A stretch of DNA of 64,000 nucleotides, taken from positions 1 to 64,000 of the forward strand of contig MU864001.1 in assembly GCA_033296885.1 (NCBI GenBank), in the 5' to 3' direction. The notes beneath the pieces were generated by a model. It made no database searches. It was given only the letters and a program-made list of their open reading frames with translations, and was not told where the DNA came from. The position numbers were made by a program, and so were the translations under genes. Position 1 is the stretch's first letter. The number at the start of each line of letters is the position of its first letter. This document shows, in pieces, positions 1 through 11,146 of this stretch. This DNA comes from Triangularia verruculosa. Its lineage: Eukaryota; Ascomycota; Sordariomycetes; Sordariales; Podosporaceae.

Positions 1-77
1 GCCCCCCCCCGCCCCCCCCCCCCCCCCCCCGCCCCCCCCCCCCCCCCCCCCCGCCCCCCCCCCCCCCCCCGGGGGGG
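1..77. repeat. poly-C tract followed by poly-G, probable contig end
   Basis: Bases 1-70 are almost pure C with only four isolated G, and 71-77 are pure G, after which ordinary AT-rich sequence begins abruptly. This is not a TTAGGG/CCCTAA fungal telomere. A homopolymer of this length at the first base is more likely a sequencing or assembly artefact at a contig edge than biology. Confidence 0.8.
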
Positions 78-2429
78 TTATAACAAAGTGATCTTTTATG
101 ATATTTCTTTTCTATCTTACTTTTAGGGGAGATGCATGCATCACAAAATGCGAATCAGATTGGGGTTACTCTTCTCTTTCTTTTTACAAAGCCTTTTTGT
201 ACATATACGATTATGATACCTTTTACACTACAAAATAGATCAAAAAACTGCAAGTCAAGACATAAAAGGCCATGTGTCCCATGAGCGAAAGAATGGGACG
301 GAAAAAGGAGGGACAAAGCTGCTGCATTAAGCACACCCATCGGCTGAACTGCCGCCCGTATGTTCCGAAACGTGGACAGTTTCGTCTGCTGTGCCATTCG
401 GTGCGTGTGCTTCACTTATAGACTGCTTCTCGCTTCTTATACTAGCCTCTTTTAAGATAGAGGCATAGTACCAATCTATCGGTTTTTATAACACATTGGT
501 GATAAGCATCTACATATCTCCGGCCCTGCAAAGATTGCAGTGTTGGCGATAGGGGGCGATTGAAGAGCAACATTGCCCACGAAGTAGCCGGTTTCCTGGC
601 ATGATTACTTCTTCAACTGTGAGTAGCTCCTATCTTGCGCAAGCCGGATCATTCACCCATTCCGGCTTATAGGCAGCTCTGTCACACCAACTGCCAGCCT
701 AATAAAATCAGCTGTCGAAGGTAGTGATGATAACCAGGCCTCTTTAAGCCAAACTATCATCCACATTCACTACCTATCTACAGAGTACACCTTGCAGTGA
801 ACCGCTTCCGTCCTGCGCCTTCCCGCGTTATGCTCCCGTTGACGTGGACTTACACCAGTGCTCCTCACATCGTTAGCAGAAAGAGAAGCAAGGCTCATTC
901 TGTCTTGTTCCTTCCTCGACTGAAACGTCTACCAGAGCTTCTCTACATCAAAATAGTTCACGGTTCTTTCCCTGCCCCACGTCACCAACTCACACCAGCT
1001 GAAAGACGCCCATTATCCCCTATTCTAGATAGACCCCCGTCACATTGACAATGTCGTCATGAAGGTCATACTTGAACAGCCTTCACAAAACCAACTGCCC
1101 GATAAGGAGCGTCTTCACGCCGATCCTATGCTCACCACACACTCCTAGATGGTAGCGAGCGAGGCCCTTTTGTACCTCCGTTGACTGAAGATACACCTGC
1201 CTTGGGTCTTGCTTCCATCCACGTCACTCGACATTGTCCTCAGCCTATTACCCGATCCCTCATCGGCCCTCTCCAGCTGAAAGATACCAAGGCTCTCTAG
1301 ATCACAAGCTGGCGGGCATGCTCCTTTCTTCGTTTTTGAAGGCCCAGACAACGACCTGTTCGTGCTGGAGGTTGAACGAACTCTTGATTACATTTTCAAA
1401 CCGGCCCTGCATAACATTCCCCGCATATAGTTGAATACCATCTCGTGAACGGTGCCTTCCCCGTCTCAGTCTTGCATCCCATCCTAGCTCCCCACCCCTC
1501 AACAAGTGGGCAGGAATGTTAACGTGTGTGCCTTCCTCTCTCCGCCCTCAAGGGACCACACCTTACTACCTTCCACTCTCTTGTCCCTAACTCTACCCAC
1601 AGACATTTCTTGCACCTTCCCTTTTCCTGCCGTCTTGTCTGCGGTCTTGTGTTGTTTTGGTTTACCCCTGAATAGCTACGCGAGTGCCAAGTGCGGACTT
1701 ACACGAAGAGCAAGGGCGAGAGCAAACAACACACAATTCACTACTATAAACGCAGAGACAGAAAAAAAGAGAGCAGAAATCAATGCTCCCAAAGTCTCTT
1801 ATCCTTGCCTACTTATACAGCCGCGAGTGGACGCTGCATCAATACGCCAAATCTTCAATATTCACTTCACAACCCACTTCATCAAGCTCACACGCAAACC
1901 ACTCGCTCGCGCGCGCCACGACTCTAGCAGTTTTTATAAAACGGGTATATTAGGGCGTGTAAAGACTGTAACTATCTGTGATCCATCCTCCAAGACTCTC
2001 TGATCTAAAGCAAACTATTGTTGCTAAATGGTTGGGAAAAAAACCTAGAGAAAAAGAACTCCCGAAAACTAATAACCGAGTAACTTGAAGATAAAGGTCC
2101 CCAAGTCCAAGCCACTGTGTCCATGTATTTTTCCCTCCCAACCATCTCCCAACCATGCAGTATCAATGAATCTGAAGGACATCCTTGAATCCCAAAAGTT
2201 CGCGCTTCTTTGCGCCCATGCCCGTTGGTATAATTTGAGGTCGACCTCCAGAAAGCGAGTGCTCACTGTTTTCCCTTGAAGAAGGCTGCGCTCGCGTGCA
2301 AGCGCAAAAATACCAGGAGGAAGAGGTCTGCTCTTCGTGCTCAGAGCTCTGCTGAACAAATCTTGGTATTGTACAAAGAAGGGTGTTTGGCCCTACACCC
2401 AAGCGTGAGGAGCCGGCCCCTCCTCAATC
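78..2429. other. no supported gene
   Basis: Only short, overlapping, low-complexity reading frames occur on both strands, none with a recognisable domain or a consistent intron pattern. The segment from about 1950 to 2429 lies just downstream of the next gene on the minus strand and probably holds its 3' UTR. I see no tRNA or clear repeat here. Confidence 0.5.
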
Positions 2430-4254
2430 TCAAAGATCGAAGTCCTGGCCAGCGTGGTCGTGCTGGTCAGTGGGGTACTGGTCAAAGCCGTAACCCAAAT
2501 TGCCCAGGTTTTGGGTCATATTGACCGCCTGGAAGCCCTGCTGGGGCTTGAACTCCGCGGCCGGGTAGCCAGTATAGCCGTAGTTATAGACGGCTGGGCG
2601 AGGCTGAGCGCACAAGGGATTGTAGCTACTCGCAGTCGACAGCCCGTGCTGCTGCTGATAGTACGGGTTGGCGGGGATGGACGGCTGGCTGGCGAACACA
2701 GAGGCACCAGCATCCCGAGTGGGAAAGTAGGAATGGGTCTTGACCACATCCGAGGGGTTGTTCGTGCTCATGGAGCGAAGGGCATTGCTCCGGCGGGTGT
2801 CATAGCTGGAAAGAGCAAGACACGTGTTAGCAAACGGTATGAGGTCAAACAAAAAGAACAGACGACACTTACACAGTATCATCCATGGGACTCTGGTGAC
2901 GGCCAACTGCCATCTGGTTGTTGCCCAACGACCAGTCCATCCACGGCTGCTGCATGACTGGCTTGGGACCATCAGTAAAAACATCATAGGCATCAACAGA
3001 GGTATGACCATGAGTGAGAGCGCCGCCATGGCCATCGGTATCGTCATCAGCCTCAGCGTCCTCTTCCTCCTCGTCATCCTCGCCGAGTCCCTCCGCCTTA
3101 AAATCGTTGTTGCGCGAGGCAGCCAACTTTCTAGTCAGCCGAGCGGAGGCACGGCGCACCTGGCGCGAGCCCGCCACAGTAAGTGTGCGACGAGCCCGCT
3201 TCTTCTTGCTGTCATTAGCCTCATCCTACATTTCATGTTAGCATGGCTTCTTTACAGAAATCGAAACAAGCGTCTGTTGTCGACATACGGCACTGCCATC
3301 CATGGAGGGACTGTCATAAACATCCCGGTGGCGCAGGGTCTTAAGACCGTTCTGGGTAAGCTCCTATACTGTCTCCAGAGGTTTGATCTGTCTAGACGTC
3401 TGCTCCATCTTTGCCAACACAGAAGCATCCTTGCGCTGGTTGCGCTTCTTCTTCTGGGGGGTCGTGGCGGAGTCAAAGAGGCCCATGCCCTCATACACGA
3501 CGCCCTTGAGCTTGGTGGCATGGTCGCCATCATTGGTCTCCTCCGACTGGAGCTCGGATGTAGTTCCACTCACAGCTGTCGACTCAGAGGGGAAGCGGCG
3601 GCTTCTCAGAATCATGGCGTGCTGTGGCTGCGGGGTGCTGGGAAGAGTAAGACTGTCCCGAGAGCGGCTCGTGATAGGAGTTTGGTAGCCAGAGTTGTCG
3701 TAATAGTCCTGTCTGGAAGTAGAAGGCCAGCCGACAAATCCGGCCTGTGCCTGCAAAAACTGATCGGGGTCCGCCTTGATGCTGTCCACGATCAAAGAAG
3801 TCTCATCATCATCCGGACGATCTCGGCGTTGCAAGTTGTTCGGGTTGCACTGTATGACTGGTATCAGCACGGGGTCTTGAATACCAAAAGAGAAAAGAGA
3901 ATAGCCTACCCCGGAACCAGAGCGAGGGTTAGCATGACCAGAGTTTCTAGAAGTCGAGTTCCGGGCTCTCTTCCGGCCGGTCGTCTTCTTCTCCTTGGTG
4001 GCCAAGCGCTCAGCCATGAGCTCGTTGATGGCATAGTCATTCTCCCAGTCGAGGTAGGCGGCGAAGTCAGCCTTTGACTCGGGGTCCTGGCGCAAGCCGA
4101 CTCTGAACTTCTCGGCCAAGTGGCTCTTAGAAGCAATATGAGTCAAAAGGTGAGATAGGTCGGAAAAGTTCGGCTTCTTCGGGCAGACAAGGCATTTGAG
4201 GGGAATAGGGTTGGCGACAGGGCCAACCATCTCCATTTCAGCAACAGCTGCCAT
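2430..4254 (-). CDS. C2H2-finger nuclear-type protein, with in-frame TAG at codon 277
   Basis: I do not recognise the gene, but its structure is clear. Four exons, 4254-3910, 3849-3289, 3225-2873 and 2805-2430, are joined by GT-AG introns of 60, 63 and 67 bp. Phases fit throughout (545 codons including the stop). Residues 19-47 hold a C-x2-C...H-x3-H/H zinc-finger-like motif (CLVC ... HLLTH). Basic stretches (KKKRNQRK, KKKRARR) suggest nuclear location. An acidic run and a Tyr/Gln/Pro-rich C-terminus ending in DFDL follow. Codon 277 (bases 3366-3364) is TAG. The frame before it (KPLETV) and after it (ELTQNGLKTLRHRD) is the same, and later exons need that frame. Unedited, the product is 276 aa; read through, 544 aa. 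It could be a recoded gene, a nonsense-mutated allele or an error. Confidence 0.75.
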
Positions 4255-6800
4255 GGTTTCTGGTGGTAAGTGAGAGTCAGCATCTAGGGGTCTCGAATTG
4301 CAAGTACGAGATGCATTGTGTAAGTCCCAGGTAGGTGGTAACTCACACAATACACACACAGCGATATCAGGGGTCAGTAACTGGTGGAGTGCAGGATCAA
4401 CCCAAGGCTTCAGGGGCAGTAAATACAGTTGGCCAGGGCAACCAGACGGAGACGGGAAGTAGTTGGAGGCTTCAAGGAACTTCTTCGACTCCAGAGGGCA
4501 GGCGAGACCGAAGATCGTTCGATGCAGATATCGTCCTCTGGTCTCTGAGTTGATGCCTCCTGGAAGAGATGGTCTGGTGGTCCTGGACTTCCGAGTTCTG
4601 AAGACCGACCACCTGGGTCGTCTGTCCGAGGAGGAGCTGGAGGAGTCTCAATGAACTCGACTCCCAACGAAACAAGATGCCCTCGAGGAGGCACCGGCAA
4701 CCCGGACTACGGATAGGAACCGGTCGGTAGTAAAGGGAGTGGAGAAAAAGGGGAGACGAACCTTGGTAGGTAGCCATCGAGGCAGGTACCGCTCTGTGGT
4801 CGCGGAAGGTGAAGGGATGAAATCGTCTCGGCGATGGGACGATTGGAAAGAGGAAAAAAGGAAAGAAGAGACGGCCGAGTCGACGAGGTAATCGACTGGC
4901 CACGCATTGGTGCGAAAGTGGAAAAATTGGCCAATGGGAAGGTGGGGGGGGAGGCAGGGAAGGAGCGCGACACTCGACGCGACCTGGGTGCCAACTGTGC
5001 ACTGGGGAAGGGGCAATGGAAGGAAGATGATGTAGATGTTAAGGAAAAGGAAGGAACAAACCCCAAAATGCCGGTGACGCATAGTCTCAAGGTTGGTATC
5101 GACTTGGTCTCAACACCATGATGTGTTATGTTATCCCCACAAAGGATTGCTGACATACCAGGAGCACTGTTATAACTACTGAGCGCGTGTTAGGGACGGA
5201 GACTTGGCAATGCTGAATAGGGGGGCACATACTTCTCGAGGGGTTGTGCCTTTACTGGAAGTTGGTGAAGCAAAGACTTTTGAAGCGGCTTGGACGAAAG
5301 AAGGTGGAAGAGGAAGAGTGACAGGAGGCATCAATAAATAGTCCGAGGCTGGCCATCTCGACGAAGAGCTCGCCGTCGTCGATGGCTTCATTGCTCTATG
5401 TTTAGCGGGACTCATCTGATCTATTTGACCCGCAATAGATTCCTGGTAATGAAGAGACTGTGCTCCGTTCAAAAGACGGCTTTCCGCTGATATCTACGAT
5501 GATGCGGCCTCCCTCGGCAGAGCAGGCTGAGAGCTACAACGTTGATACACTCCCAACATGATTGGCCATGGTGGATCACATCTATCTCACGACGACACAC
5601 ATGATGATGGCACTGACCCGCAACGTGCCGTTTTCTGATGAAGCTCTCTTGTTTTACTGACCAAAGATGATTCCGAACATCTCCGTGATGATGTGGCCGG
5701 GTTCTTCATGCTCGGCGGAGCATCTTCTGATATCAATTGTGGGCACAGAAGTGAGGGGGAGCTTCATTTTTGTCAAGGGGGCGAACAGAGATGAGGATGT
5801 AGACCTACTATAGCTACTCAATAGATGAATCTTCTGTATTCCATTGTGTAGACAGTGTCAGTTCCATCCCTTTCTATGTTTTGACATGTGCCCTACTCGA
5901 ACTCACTCAACCCGTGAGTGGCCTGCTCGGGACACACCCAGACTCTGGAACTGAACTTCCCTGCCATTCCTTCTGAATGATCATATTGCTCCCTTTCTGG
6001 TCACCGGCCTTTAGGTAATTTCAACAATGGCATCGCCAATGCGCTACGCGGCACAATAGAATATGCCGCCTGACCATTGCATCTGGGTTCGTTAAGCATC
6101 CTACGGGACAGGAAATCCACTGACTTTCACAGTACTGCCAAAGAACCAACCATCCCATGCTAAGACCAAGAACAGCGGGAAATCCATACGGTTGTTTGGG
6201 TAGCAGAAGTCTCAAATACCCTGGAACTGGCCACAGTAGCCCGGACGAGCTTTCAGTTGCCATCAAAGATTTTATCTCAACTCCCAAGAGATAAAAAACC
6301 GCTAGGAAAGGGAAAGCCCAACATAATTACAAGAAGCTACAACTACTTGGGAGCAAAGTCGGCATCGGACTGATTGGAAGACCACCATTGGCTGCGCCTG
6401 GATCTTTGCCAGTGGACTTCTTTCCGTGGCTACCAAGTATCGCGGTCATGCCATCCGCCGTGATTGCCGTGGCTTTGCGTGCGATTAGTAAAAACTTTGC
6501 TTCAGATCAGCTGCTAGGTGTGGATAGCTCTGGAATGCTATCAGAAAGAAATCACAGTCTTCGGTTTTCGGGCCTTTTCCATTTCTTCCTAAATCGATCT
6601 CGCAATTTGATCAGCGTCAACTAACAATGCCAAACAGCCCCTCTTCAATGGAACCCACAACAATAGGTACTTATCGCAATCAGTATACTGATGTCGCAGG
6701 CGCAGGTCGAGGGCCGAGAGAAGGTCTGCTAAACAAAACAAGAAGCATCCAGCTCTCAACTCTGATGTCAGAGGAAAATAAGACTGCAAAAGAAAAGGAC
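4255..6800. other. intergenic, probable promoter and 5' UTR of the upstream minus-strand gene
   Basis: The region directly upstream of 4254 is CT/GA-rich with several short frames on both strands that lack domains, as is common for long 5' leaders in these fungi. From about 5200 to 6800 I see nothing that can be supported as a gene, RNA or repeat. Confidence 0.4.
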
Positions 6801-6942
6801 TGGACGTACCGGGGTTCGAACCCGGGACCTTCTCATGGAGCAAGCTTGTATCATTGGAACACCCTTTCACCTGTCTTTTAACAGCTTCAAGGCAACGAAC
6901 ATTAATTGCAAATGAGACGTCTTACCACTAGACCATACGCCC
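6801..6942 (-). tRNA. tRNA-Ala (anticodon UGC) with a 70-nt intron
   Basis: On the minus strand a full cloverleaf can be drawn. The acceptor stem is GGGCGTA/TACGTCC, the D arm GTCT...AGAC, the anticodon stem TCTCA/TGAGA and the T arm CCGGG-TTCGAAC-CCCGG, with discriminator base A. The acceptor contains G3:U70, the classic alanine identity element. The anticodon loop is TT-TGC-A-A once an intron at the canonical site after base 37 (bases 6906-6837, 70 nt) is removed, leaving a 72-nt mature tRNA. The intron is long for a fungal tRNA. I did not fold the bulge-helix-bulge of the precursor. Confidence 0.9.
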
Positions 6943-7936
6943 TAGATTTGTTGTTGACATTATCCCCGGATCTGCACCTGATAAACTTGAGTCTCGGAGC
7001 CAGTTCTTTTCAGAGGGAAGGAGAAAAGAGGCCCGGGCTTACAGTCCCAACACCACGACAACCGTTCCCGAGAAATGCCACCTATTGCTCTGGGGTCCGT
7101 AACTCGTGAGGACGCGTGACTGACATCGTGGCGAGACGGGATGTGATGGCAAGTCGTAGGAGGCCTTCCATATCTTATCAAAGATGACGAAGCGGCCGGA
7201 GAAACAACGTTGCTAGACTAGGGATGTGAAGAATGACTGTGAATTCACGATCACAGAAAGCCAAGTCCCTTCAGTATGAATGTTGGAGACCTCACCTTTC
7301 AAGACTGGCTTATCATATCTTGCAAGTGTAGGGGCTTCGGTGCTAAGGCGAGTAGCTTCTCAAGCTACAGATCACCCTTGGCTTCCTTCCACCGACAAAG
7401 ACACCTGCAGCTGCCATCATCACCTTCCCCAGACTCACCCGACATCAGCAGCACGGAATCACTTGTTCACGATTCAGCGACGGCGTGGTGGAAACCCATG
7501 AATCTTGATAAGTTTAAACAGGTCTCTTTCGTCATTCGGAAATGCCGTGAAAGATAGTCAACCGACCTCACCTGCGGCTCTTTTCAAACCTCCTAGTGCC
7601 ATTGTCTGCATGTCACTGGTATGGTATCGAGTGTCTGTTTTGTTGTTGTCCAAATTACCTAGACGGGCTAGGAATAGGAGCTTGATTGATTGATTGGATC
7701 ACAGTGAATCTGGGCAGATGCTGCCCTGCGGGAGCTCTCCACACCTATCAACTCCAGAGCCCCACTAAAAAGTCCAAAACTTTAAGCAAGCTTCCCATGC
7801 AACTGCATTCATTGAATCTGCAGTGAACCAATGACTAACACCATTTAATATCAAACGTGAATCTCTATCGCCGACGTTCATTGAGCCTGACTATCGGCCG
7901 CCCTGCCTCAGAAATCGCAACCACATCGCCCTCGCC
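6943..7936. other. intergenic between tRNA-Ala and RPP1
   Basis: There is no supported gene. Two overlapping short plus-strand frames around 7276-7557 have no domain and no splice logic. The last 100-200 bases before 7937 presumably hold the RPP1 promoter and short leader. Confidence 0.4.
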
Positions 7937-8992
7937 ATGCTGTACGATCTCAACATCGCCTGGTCCCCAGGCCTCTCCTCCACCGACCTCGAAAGCACCC
8001 TCCGCCTCTCCAAAACCCTCGGCTACAATGTCGTCGCCTTAAACCAAACCATCACCGGCCCCCAAATACCAAACCAACCCGCCCCAATATCCAACCCAAT
8101 CCCCATCCTCACCCCACCACACCCATCATACCCAGGAGGAGGCCCCTCCTCAATAACAACCACCTCCACAACCGCGTCCACCTCCCTCCCATCCAAATCC
8201 CTCCCCACCATCCTCCGTCGAGTAACACTAGAAATCACCGACCCAGCCACAACCAACTACCGCCTAGCCGACTTCTCCCGCGCCTACGACATCCTCGCCC
8301 TCCGGCCAACATCAGATAAATCCTTTACTTGGGCCTGCAATGGCACCACCGATCCTGCCGCACTCATCTCCCTCGATCTCACCCGCCCACTAGGCTATCA
8401 CATCCACCACCGAACCGCCATGGCTGCTGTCCACCGCGGTTCCCGGTTTGAGATATGCTATAGCCAAGTTATCCAACTCTCATCTCCCAACCCAGAGTCA
8501 GCAAGAGCAAGAAGTACCTTTATCGGCAATGTCCAGAGTCTAGTGCGAGCGACAAAGGGAAGGGGGATAGTACTATCAAGTGAGGCGAAATCTGCGCTTG
8601 GATTGAGAGGGCCAGCGGATGTGGTCAATCTGATGGCGGTCTGGGGCTTGGGGTCAGAAAAGGGATTTGAAGCGCTCGGTGCGGGAGCGAGAGCGGTGGT
8701 GGTGAATGAGGGTGTGAGGAGGAGAGGGTTCAGAGGGGTGGTTGATATTGTTCAAGTGGCGGAGGGAGGACCGGAGAGGCCAAAGTCAGCGTACGAAGGG
8801 GAGAGTGCTAGTGGGAAGCAGGGAAAGAAGCAGAAGCAAAAAGGGAATAATAATGGGCAACAACAGCAAGGTCAAGGACAGCAGTCAGGGCAGAAGAGGA
8901 AGAATAATGACAAGGCTGGTGGGACTGGGGGTGGCGGGGGTGGTGGGCAGCAGCAGGCGAATAAAAAGATGAGGAAGGAGGGCAAGGTTTGA
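7937..8992 (+). CDS. RPP1: RNase P/MRP protein subunit RPP1 (p30 family)
   Basis: This is a single exon of 351 aa. The N-terminus (MLYDLNI) and the blocks RRVTLEITD, YDILALRP, ISLDLTRPLGYHIH, RGSRFEICYS, GRGIVLSSEAKSALGLRGPADV and ALGAGARAVV are those of the p30/Rpp1 TIM-barrel-like subunit shared by nuclear RNase P (tRNA 5' maturation) and RNase MRP (pre-rRNA processing). A Pro/Ser/Thr-rich insertion sits near residues 45-90. The last 65 residues are a low-complexity Lys/Gln/Gly tail with basic clusters, probably RNA-binding or nuclear-targeting. The ATG at 7937 starts the conserved domain immediately, so the start is secure. It lies about 1 kb from the tRNA-Ala gene, which I take as coincidence. 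Confidence 0.92.
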   Translation: MLYDLNIAWSPGLSSTDLESTLRLSKTLGYNVVALNQTITGPQIPNQPAPISNPIPILTPPHPSYPGGGPSSITTTSTTASTSLPSKSLPTILRRVTLEITDPATTNYRLADFSRAYDILALRPTSDKSFTWACNGTTDPAALISLDLTRPLGYHIHHRTAMAAVHRGSRFEICYSQVIQLSSPNPESARARSTFIGNVQSLVRATKGRGIVLSSEAKSALGLRGPADVVNLMAVWGLGSEKGFEALGAGARAVVVNEGVRRRGFRGVVDIVQVAEGGPERPKSAYEGESASGKQGKKQKQKGNNNGQQQQGQGQQSGQKRKNNDKAGGTGGGGGGGQQQANKKMRKEGKV

Positions 8993-9605
8993 TGGCTCGC
9001 TACTTCATAAAACTCTGCGTGAGACAGAGTCGCATTTGATACCCTATTATGAAGACATATGAACAAGTCCAGATCATGGCTCAAGTGACTCGGGCGCTCA
9101 TGCTGTGGATCGGGAAGCCGACACGGCAACTTGGCAGGGAAATATGTGATGTCTCTCTAAACCATGAGATGAAGGCTTTCGATCGGACTTGAGGAAAGTT
9201 CACGTCCAAGTACTTAAGGTATAAAGATCGCTAACAAGCCCCCGGAAACATCTATCAATCAATACGCCCAGCGGATGTGGGACAGATTTAAGGTATCGAT
9301 TCAGACTCGGCAGTGGAGGTCATGCCAGGTAAAGCATAACAGGAGAACTTGCTCCTTTCCCTTTCCATTCCAATGACAAAGGTGACGTCTAAAACGAAGA
9401 ATGACGAAAACGAACGGGAAACATACACTCGCTATATACAAAATAAAACTCCCCCTTTCATTCTTTATCATCGTCATTATAAAAAGAAAGCGCCTGCCTC
9501 ATAGTTTATCCATCTCTTGACTAAGTGCATGTTTTCCTGCAGATATGTATATACTTCTTTTTCTACACCGGTATATATATCTCTCTCTCTTTAGGTTCCC
9601 GACTT
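8993..9605. other. intergenic, convergent 3' regions
   Basis: This lies between the stop of RPP1 (+) and the stop of the secreted-protein gene (-). I see AT-rich 3' UTR-like sequence and a CT/TA-rich run near 9540-9595, but no gene. Confidence 0.5.
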
Positions 9606-11146
9606 TTAAGTGGCAGCAGCAGCAGCAGTAGCCTGTACCAAGTTGCCCAGGTTCAACTGGCTCTCCAGCTTCACTCCGCCCAAATCGATGCTGACAATGC
9701 CGCCACCTGGCGCGGCATTGCTCGCTCCCTCGGCCGCTCCGTTGGCGACTGCTGGTGTGGTCGCCGCTGGTGGGGGTGGGGCCTCGGCAGAAGCGATGGG
9801 GATCAACGAGGCAACGCCGCCAAAGGCTCCTTCTGGGATCAGGGGGACGGTGGTTGGGTTGGCGAGACTGAGGGTTGAGTCGAGGGACGAGGCAGCTGCT
9901 GCTGGGGGAGGGGTGGTTGTTGTTGCTATTACAATGTTAGTTTCCTGTCCTGGGGGTTAAACAAGAACGAAAAAAGCTTACGGGCAGCGGTCTCCTCAGT
10001 CGCAGGAGCGGACTCAGCAGCGGTGGTTTCAGCTGGGGTACCTTCAGTGGAGGTGGGGGTTTCGGCTGGGAGGGCCTCGGCGGCGGATGACTCCAGTCCG
10101 GGAAGGGGGGCAAGCGACGAAGCAGCATCGCCAGCTCCGTTCTCCAGACCAGGCAGAGGGGCGAGGGTGGCCTCGGCGCCGCCTTCGGTGGTGGTGGTGC
10201 TCTCGGAGAGGACGACGCCGGGGATAGGTTCAACGGTGGGCTCGGCCGTCGGATCGGTTGAGAGGCCTGGAGGTGGGAGGAGTTCACTGCCGCCTTCGGC
10301 TGGTGGATTGGCACCTTCGGCTGGTGGGTTGGCGCCCTCAGTAGGAAGCGGGAGGAGGGTGTCGGTCGCGTCACCACCAGCGGCGGGGGCTTCGGTGACG
10401 GCGGGGTCGGCGGCGGCAGGGTCGGTAACAGCTGGATCGGCAACAGCGGGATCGGAAACAACGGGTGCTGCTTCTTCGGTTGTGGGAGCGGCAGGGGGAG
10501 CTTCGTCGATCAAGCTGGTGACTCTAGCTTCGGTAGGTACCGCAACAACAACGACACCAACGCCGCCAGAGGCCGATCCGTCCGTTGCTGGTGTGGATGT
10601 GGCAGCTGCATCCCCGCCTGCTCCGGTTTCGATGGCGCCTTCAGCTCCTGCGGGAGCGGTAGCGGTGGCTTCGACCGCGCCGTCGGCTGGAGGGGGCGCA
10701 CCACCTTCGCTTGGCTGGGCTGCTCCTCCTCCTTCCTGAACTTGTCCATCGCAAACCGTAACGGTTACCGGGGGCGCGGTGACAGTGACGGCAGCAGCAC
10801 CATCAGCTCCAACAGTCACCGTCACAGTCTCGGTTGCGTTCCCAACAGCGCCCGCCGCGCCATCTCCTCCAACGGTTATCGTTACCCGTTCCGTCTCGGT
10901 CACTGTCGCCTGATCCTGCCTCGCAACAATGCGGTCGTAGATGCTCATGAAGCCGTCCGCCAAGTTTGGTGCTGCTGATGGGGCATTCTGACGACGCGCC
11001 ACTCTTCCATCTCTGTCATAAACAGCTGCCTGATTTTGAGAGTTAGTAAGCTGAAATCAATCTCCCAACATCAGATCAAGGTTTCTTACCTGGGCGAGCG
11101 AGAGGGAGCCCAGGAAAAGTGCTAACGATGACACATGAGGCCTCAT
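9606..11146 (-). CDS. secreted Ala/Pro/Thr/Glu-rich repetitive protein
   Basis: Three exons, 11146-11090, 11029-9982 and 9925-9606, give 474 aa. The introns are 60 and 56 bp with good GT-AG ends, and the phases fit. Exon 1 is exactly a signal peptide (MRPHVSSLALFLGSLSLAQ), so the protein should enter the secretory pathway. The rest is low complexity. There is a duplicated valine/threonine block (VTITVGGDG... and VTVTVGADG...) near residues 55-95, short tandem units (DPAV repeats, EGANPPA twice, LAPLPGLE twice) and a C-terminal block ending in LNLGNLVQA before poly-Ala. There is no enzymatic domain, no cysteine-rich core and no clear GPI signal. It is probably a cell-wall or extracellular-matrix protein, but the function is unknown. 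Confidence 0.75.

Noticed and set aside
3311..3369. 59-nt GT-AG intron that would remove the in-frame TAG
   Set aside because: It has no good branch site and shifts the downstream frame, losing all later exons; kept only as a caveat.
2824..4077. 417-codon plus-strand open frame
   Set aside because: It lies antisense to the spliced minus-strand gene 2430-4254, has biased composition and no domain; the minus strand shows matched splice sites and phases.
4472..5156. Overlapping minus-strand frames of 144-176 codons upstream of the first gene
   Set aside because: They are CT-rich leader-type sequence without domains, and three frames are open at once, which is a composition effect.
10023..10739. 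238-codon plus-strand frame
   Set aside because: Antisense shadow of the repetitive secreted protein, caused by Ala/Gly/Pro codon bias.
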